From assembly GCF_025567125.1 (NCBI RefSeq), contig NZ_JAOQJI010000008.1, positions 62,001 through 126,000 on the forward strand: DNA of 64,000 nucleotides. Reading direction: 5' to 3'. This DNA comes from Phocaeicola fibrisolvens (GTDB lineage Bacteria > Bacteroidota > Bacteroidia > Bacteroidales > Bacteroidaceae). Positions 62,627-64,000 of this stretch are shown piece by piece. The position numbers and the translations under genes are program-made. Under the pieces are notes generated by a model, which saw nothing but the letters and a program-made list of their open reading frames with translations, had not been told where the DNA came from and searched no databases. Position 1 is the stretch's first letter, and each line of letters opens with the position of its first letter.

Positions 62627-62652
62627 CAACCGCAATTGAGAACGAGACTATC

Positions 62653-62727
62653 GGGCGTTTAGCTCAGCTGGTTCAGAGCATCTGCCTTACAAGCAGAGGG
62701 TCGGCGGTTCGAATCCGTCAACGCCCA
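62653..62727 (+). tRNA. tRNA-Val (anticodon TAC), copy 1
   Basis: The 75-nt sequence folds as a tRNA: acceptor stem GGGCGTT with AACGCCC, D-loop AGCTCAGCTGGTTCAGAGC, anticodon loop CTTACAA with anticodon TAC (reads GTA and GTG), and GGTTCGAATCC in the T arm. CCA is not encoded. Confidence 0.96.
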
Positions 62728-62766
62728 CTCAACGAATTTCTCGTAAATCATTGCTTTTTCTTTTTG

Positions 62767-62841
62767 GGGCGTTTAGCTCAGCTGGTTCAGAGCATCTGCC
62801 TTACAAGCAGAGGGTCGGCGGTTCGAATCCGTCAACGCCCA
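62767..62841 (+). tRNA. tRNA-Val (anticodon TAC), copy 2
   Basis: This copy is identical in sequence to copy 1 over all 75 nt and lies 39 bp downstream. It shares the upstream promoter and ends before a terminator hairpin, so both copies are processed from one transcript. Confidence 0.96.
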
Positions 62842-62845
62842 CGTC

Positions 62846-62880
62846 AAGCTTCGCGATTCTTTTGCGGAGCTTTCTTTTTT
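62846..62880 (+). terminator. Terminator after tRNA-Val pair
   Basis: AAGCTTCGC (62846-62854) pairs with GCGGAGCTT (62864-62872) through one G-U wobble; TTCTTTTTT follows. It starts 4 bp after the second tRNA. Confidence 0.78.
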
Positions 62881-62893
62881 TAATTCCTTTAGT

Positions 62894-63538
62894 ATGCAAA
62901 CATTGATTCTGGCGGATAATCAGGATGTGACTCGTTGTGGAATGAAATCCATAGCGCTGGACTTTTTTCCTTTATGTAATTGTGTGGAAGTGACCGACTG
63001 GGGATGTTTGACAGAGTCTTTATTGACTTTTCCAGTAGCATGTGTCGTGTTGGATTATACCTTGTTTGATTGTACGCTTAATCAACTATTGGTGTTGCAT
63101 GAACGTTTTCCTCAAGTTCATTTTGTGTTGTTCAGTGACCAATTGGAGAAAGATTTTATTTGGCGTGTATTGTTTGCTGGGCCGAGATTTCATGTGTTGA
63201 TGAAAGATGCGTCGCTGACGGAAATCAGGCAATGTTTGGCAAGTGTTGAGGGTAATCAGCAGTTTATAAGCCGGAAAGTGCAGGCGCTTCTGGAGGAAGA
63301 AAGGAAGAAGGGGAGTGAGGAGGTATATCCTCTGACGCAGACTGAGAAAGAAATCTTACGTTCGATGGCACTTGGCCGAAGCACTAAAGAAATTGCAGCC
63401 GATCGTTTTCTTAGTGTGTATACGGTGGCCACTCATCGAAAGAATATATTCCGGAAACTGAAGGTGAATAATGCGCACGAAGCGATTCGTTATGCGCTTC
63501 GTGCGGGGATTGTGGATACAATGGAGTATTGTATCTGA
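62894..63538 (+). CDS. NarL/LuxR-type response regulator
   Basis: This 214-residue protein has a receiver-like N-terminus: LILADNQDVTRCG at the start, probable phosphoacceptor D54 in CVVLDYTLFD, and VLMKDAS with the conserved Lys. The usual acidic pair is reduced to one Asp plus Asn (ADN), so phosphorylation may be weak or lost. The C-terminal LuxR helix-turn-helix (about residues 148-210) has LTQTEKEILRSMALGRSTKEIA and TVATHRKNIFRKL. No sensor kinase is next to it. It starts 13 bp after the tRNA terminator. Confidence 0.88.
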   Translation: MQTLILADNQDVTRCGMKSIALDFFPLCNCVEVTDWGCLTESLLTFPVACVVLDYTLFDCTLNQLLVLHERFPQVHFVLFSDQLEKDFIWRVLFAGPRFHVLMKDASLTEIRQCLASVEGNQQFISRKVQALLEEERKKGSEEVYPLTQTEKEILRSMALGRSTKEIAADRFLSVYTVATHRKNIFRKLKVNNAHEAIRYALRAGIVDTMEYCI

Positions 63539-63545
63539 TTTATCT

Positions 63546-64000
63546 CTAAAGTGGGTATTCCTCAAAAGCGAATAAAGCGGTCGATAAATAACGCTCTCCG
63601 GTATCCGGGAGTAGTACTACGATGTTTTTCCCGGCATATTCTGGTTTTGAGGCTATTTGTAAAGCGGCATAGGTCGCAGCTCCTGAAGAAATACCAGTGA
63701 GGAGTCCTTCTTTCAACGACAGTTCTCTTCCTGTCCGGATGGCATCGTTGTCGGTTACGCGGATGATTTTATCTACTACTTTCGGGTTGAAGGTTTTGGG
63801 GATAAATCCGGCACCGATTCCTTGTATCTTGTGCATTCCCGGTTTATCGCCTGAGAGTACGGCTGAGGAGTCTGGTTCTACGGCGATGATTTCAATGTGT
63901 GGATTATGCTGTTTCAGGCCTTCTCCCACTCCGCTTATGGTTCCTCCTGTGCCCACTCCTGCGATGAATACATCTACCTTTCCGTCGGTGTCTTCCCATA
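63546..64000 (-). CDS. cysK: Cysteine synthase A, C-terminal part (cut by window end)
   Basis: The reading frame is open to the right edge of the window, so only the C-terminal about 151 residues are seen. The PLP-phosphate-binding loop GVGTGGTISGVG is preserved, and later EPDSSAVLSG, KIQGIGAGFIPKTF and GISSGAATYAAL (serine near the PLP ring) match O-acetylserine sulfhydrylases, with LLPDTGERYLSTALF near the end. It forms L-cysteine from O-acetylserine and sulfide. An apparent GTG start at 63956 is only the beginning of the motif and not a real start. Confidence 0.93.
   Translation of the reverse strand, partial: WEDTDGKVDVFIAGVGTGGTISGVGEGLKQHNPHIEIIAVEPDSSAVLSGDKPGMHKIQGIGAGFIPKTFNPKVVDKIIRVTDNDAIRTGRELSLKEGLLTGISSGAATYAALQIASKPEYAGKNIVVLLPDTGERYLSTALFAFEEYPL

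Overview
The window comes from a gut-type Bacteroidales genome, most likely Bacteroides or Phocaeicola. The evidence is SusC/SusD-type outer-membrane pairs, DUF1735 lipoproteins, a hybrid two-component system, serine-type sulfatases, and repeated TAnnTTTG promoter boxes (the Bacteroides -7 element) with few Shine-Dalgarno sites. No mobile element, CRISPR array, rRNA or phage gene was seen.

Region 1 (1-17.6 kb) is a polysaccharide utilization locus for high-mannose N-glycans. A first transcription unit holds a GH92 mannosidase (cut by the window start), an MFS transporter, a GH130 mannosyl-GlcNAc phosphorylase and a second GH92. A second unit, after a terminator, holds an STN-domain SusC-like porin, a SusD-like lipoprotein, a GH18-fold lipoprotein that has lost its catalytic residues, a DUF1735+LamG lipoprotein, an apparently active GH18 endo-beta-N-acetylglucosaminidase, a lipoprotein with a discoidin-like tail, and a GH97 glycosidase. 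Together they describe a route from cutting the glycan at the cell surface, through outer-membrane import and periplasmic alpha-mannosidase trimming, to cytoplasmic phosphorolysis of Man-beta-1,4-GlcNAc.

Region 2 (17.6-28 kb) holds tatA-tatC, a secreted CBM-like protein, a GH2 beta-galactosidase-type enzyme and a patch of gene decay (frameshifted AAA-ATPase, outer-membrane barrel gene with an in-frame TAG, ORF with a chimeric tail), then a LuxR-type regulator. Region 3 (28-37 kb) holds dnaE, trxA, a small acidic protein, a four-repeat lipoprotein and a divergent LytS-like kinase / LytTR regulator pair.

Region 4 (37-48.6 kb) is a compact glycosaminoglycan (chondroitin/dermatan/hyaluronan) locus: sulfatase, GH88 and PL8 lyase in one operon, divergent from a hybrid two-component sensor and a second sulfatase. 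It has no SusC/SusD pair inside the window. A 2-keto-3-deoxygluconate kinase at 54 kb could act on the uronate released by GH88.

Region 5 (48.7-64 kb) is housekeeping: SUI1-like factor, rex, FAH-family protein, ispF, glycosyltransferase, radC, SufT-like protein, lpxH, kdgK, pta-ackA, lrgAB, DUF2156 and GNAT proteins, folP-cdaA, two identical tRNA-Val genes, a LuxR-type regulator and the end of a cysteine synthase gene.

The least explained structures are two arrays of four phased palindromes (21-bp period at 18.8 kb, 22-bp period at 48.6 kb), several perfect inverted repeats between genes of one operon, and an 18-bp palindrome upstream of pta.
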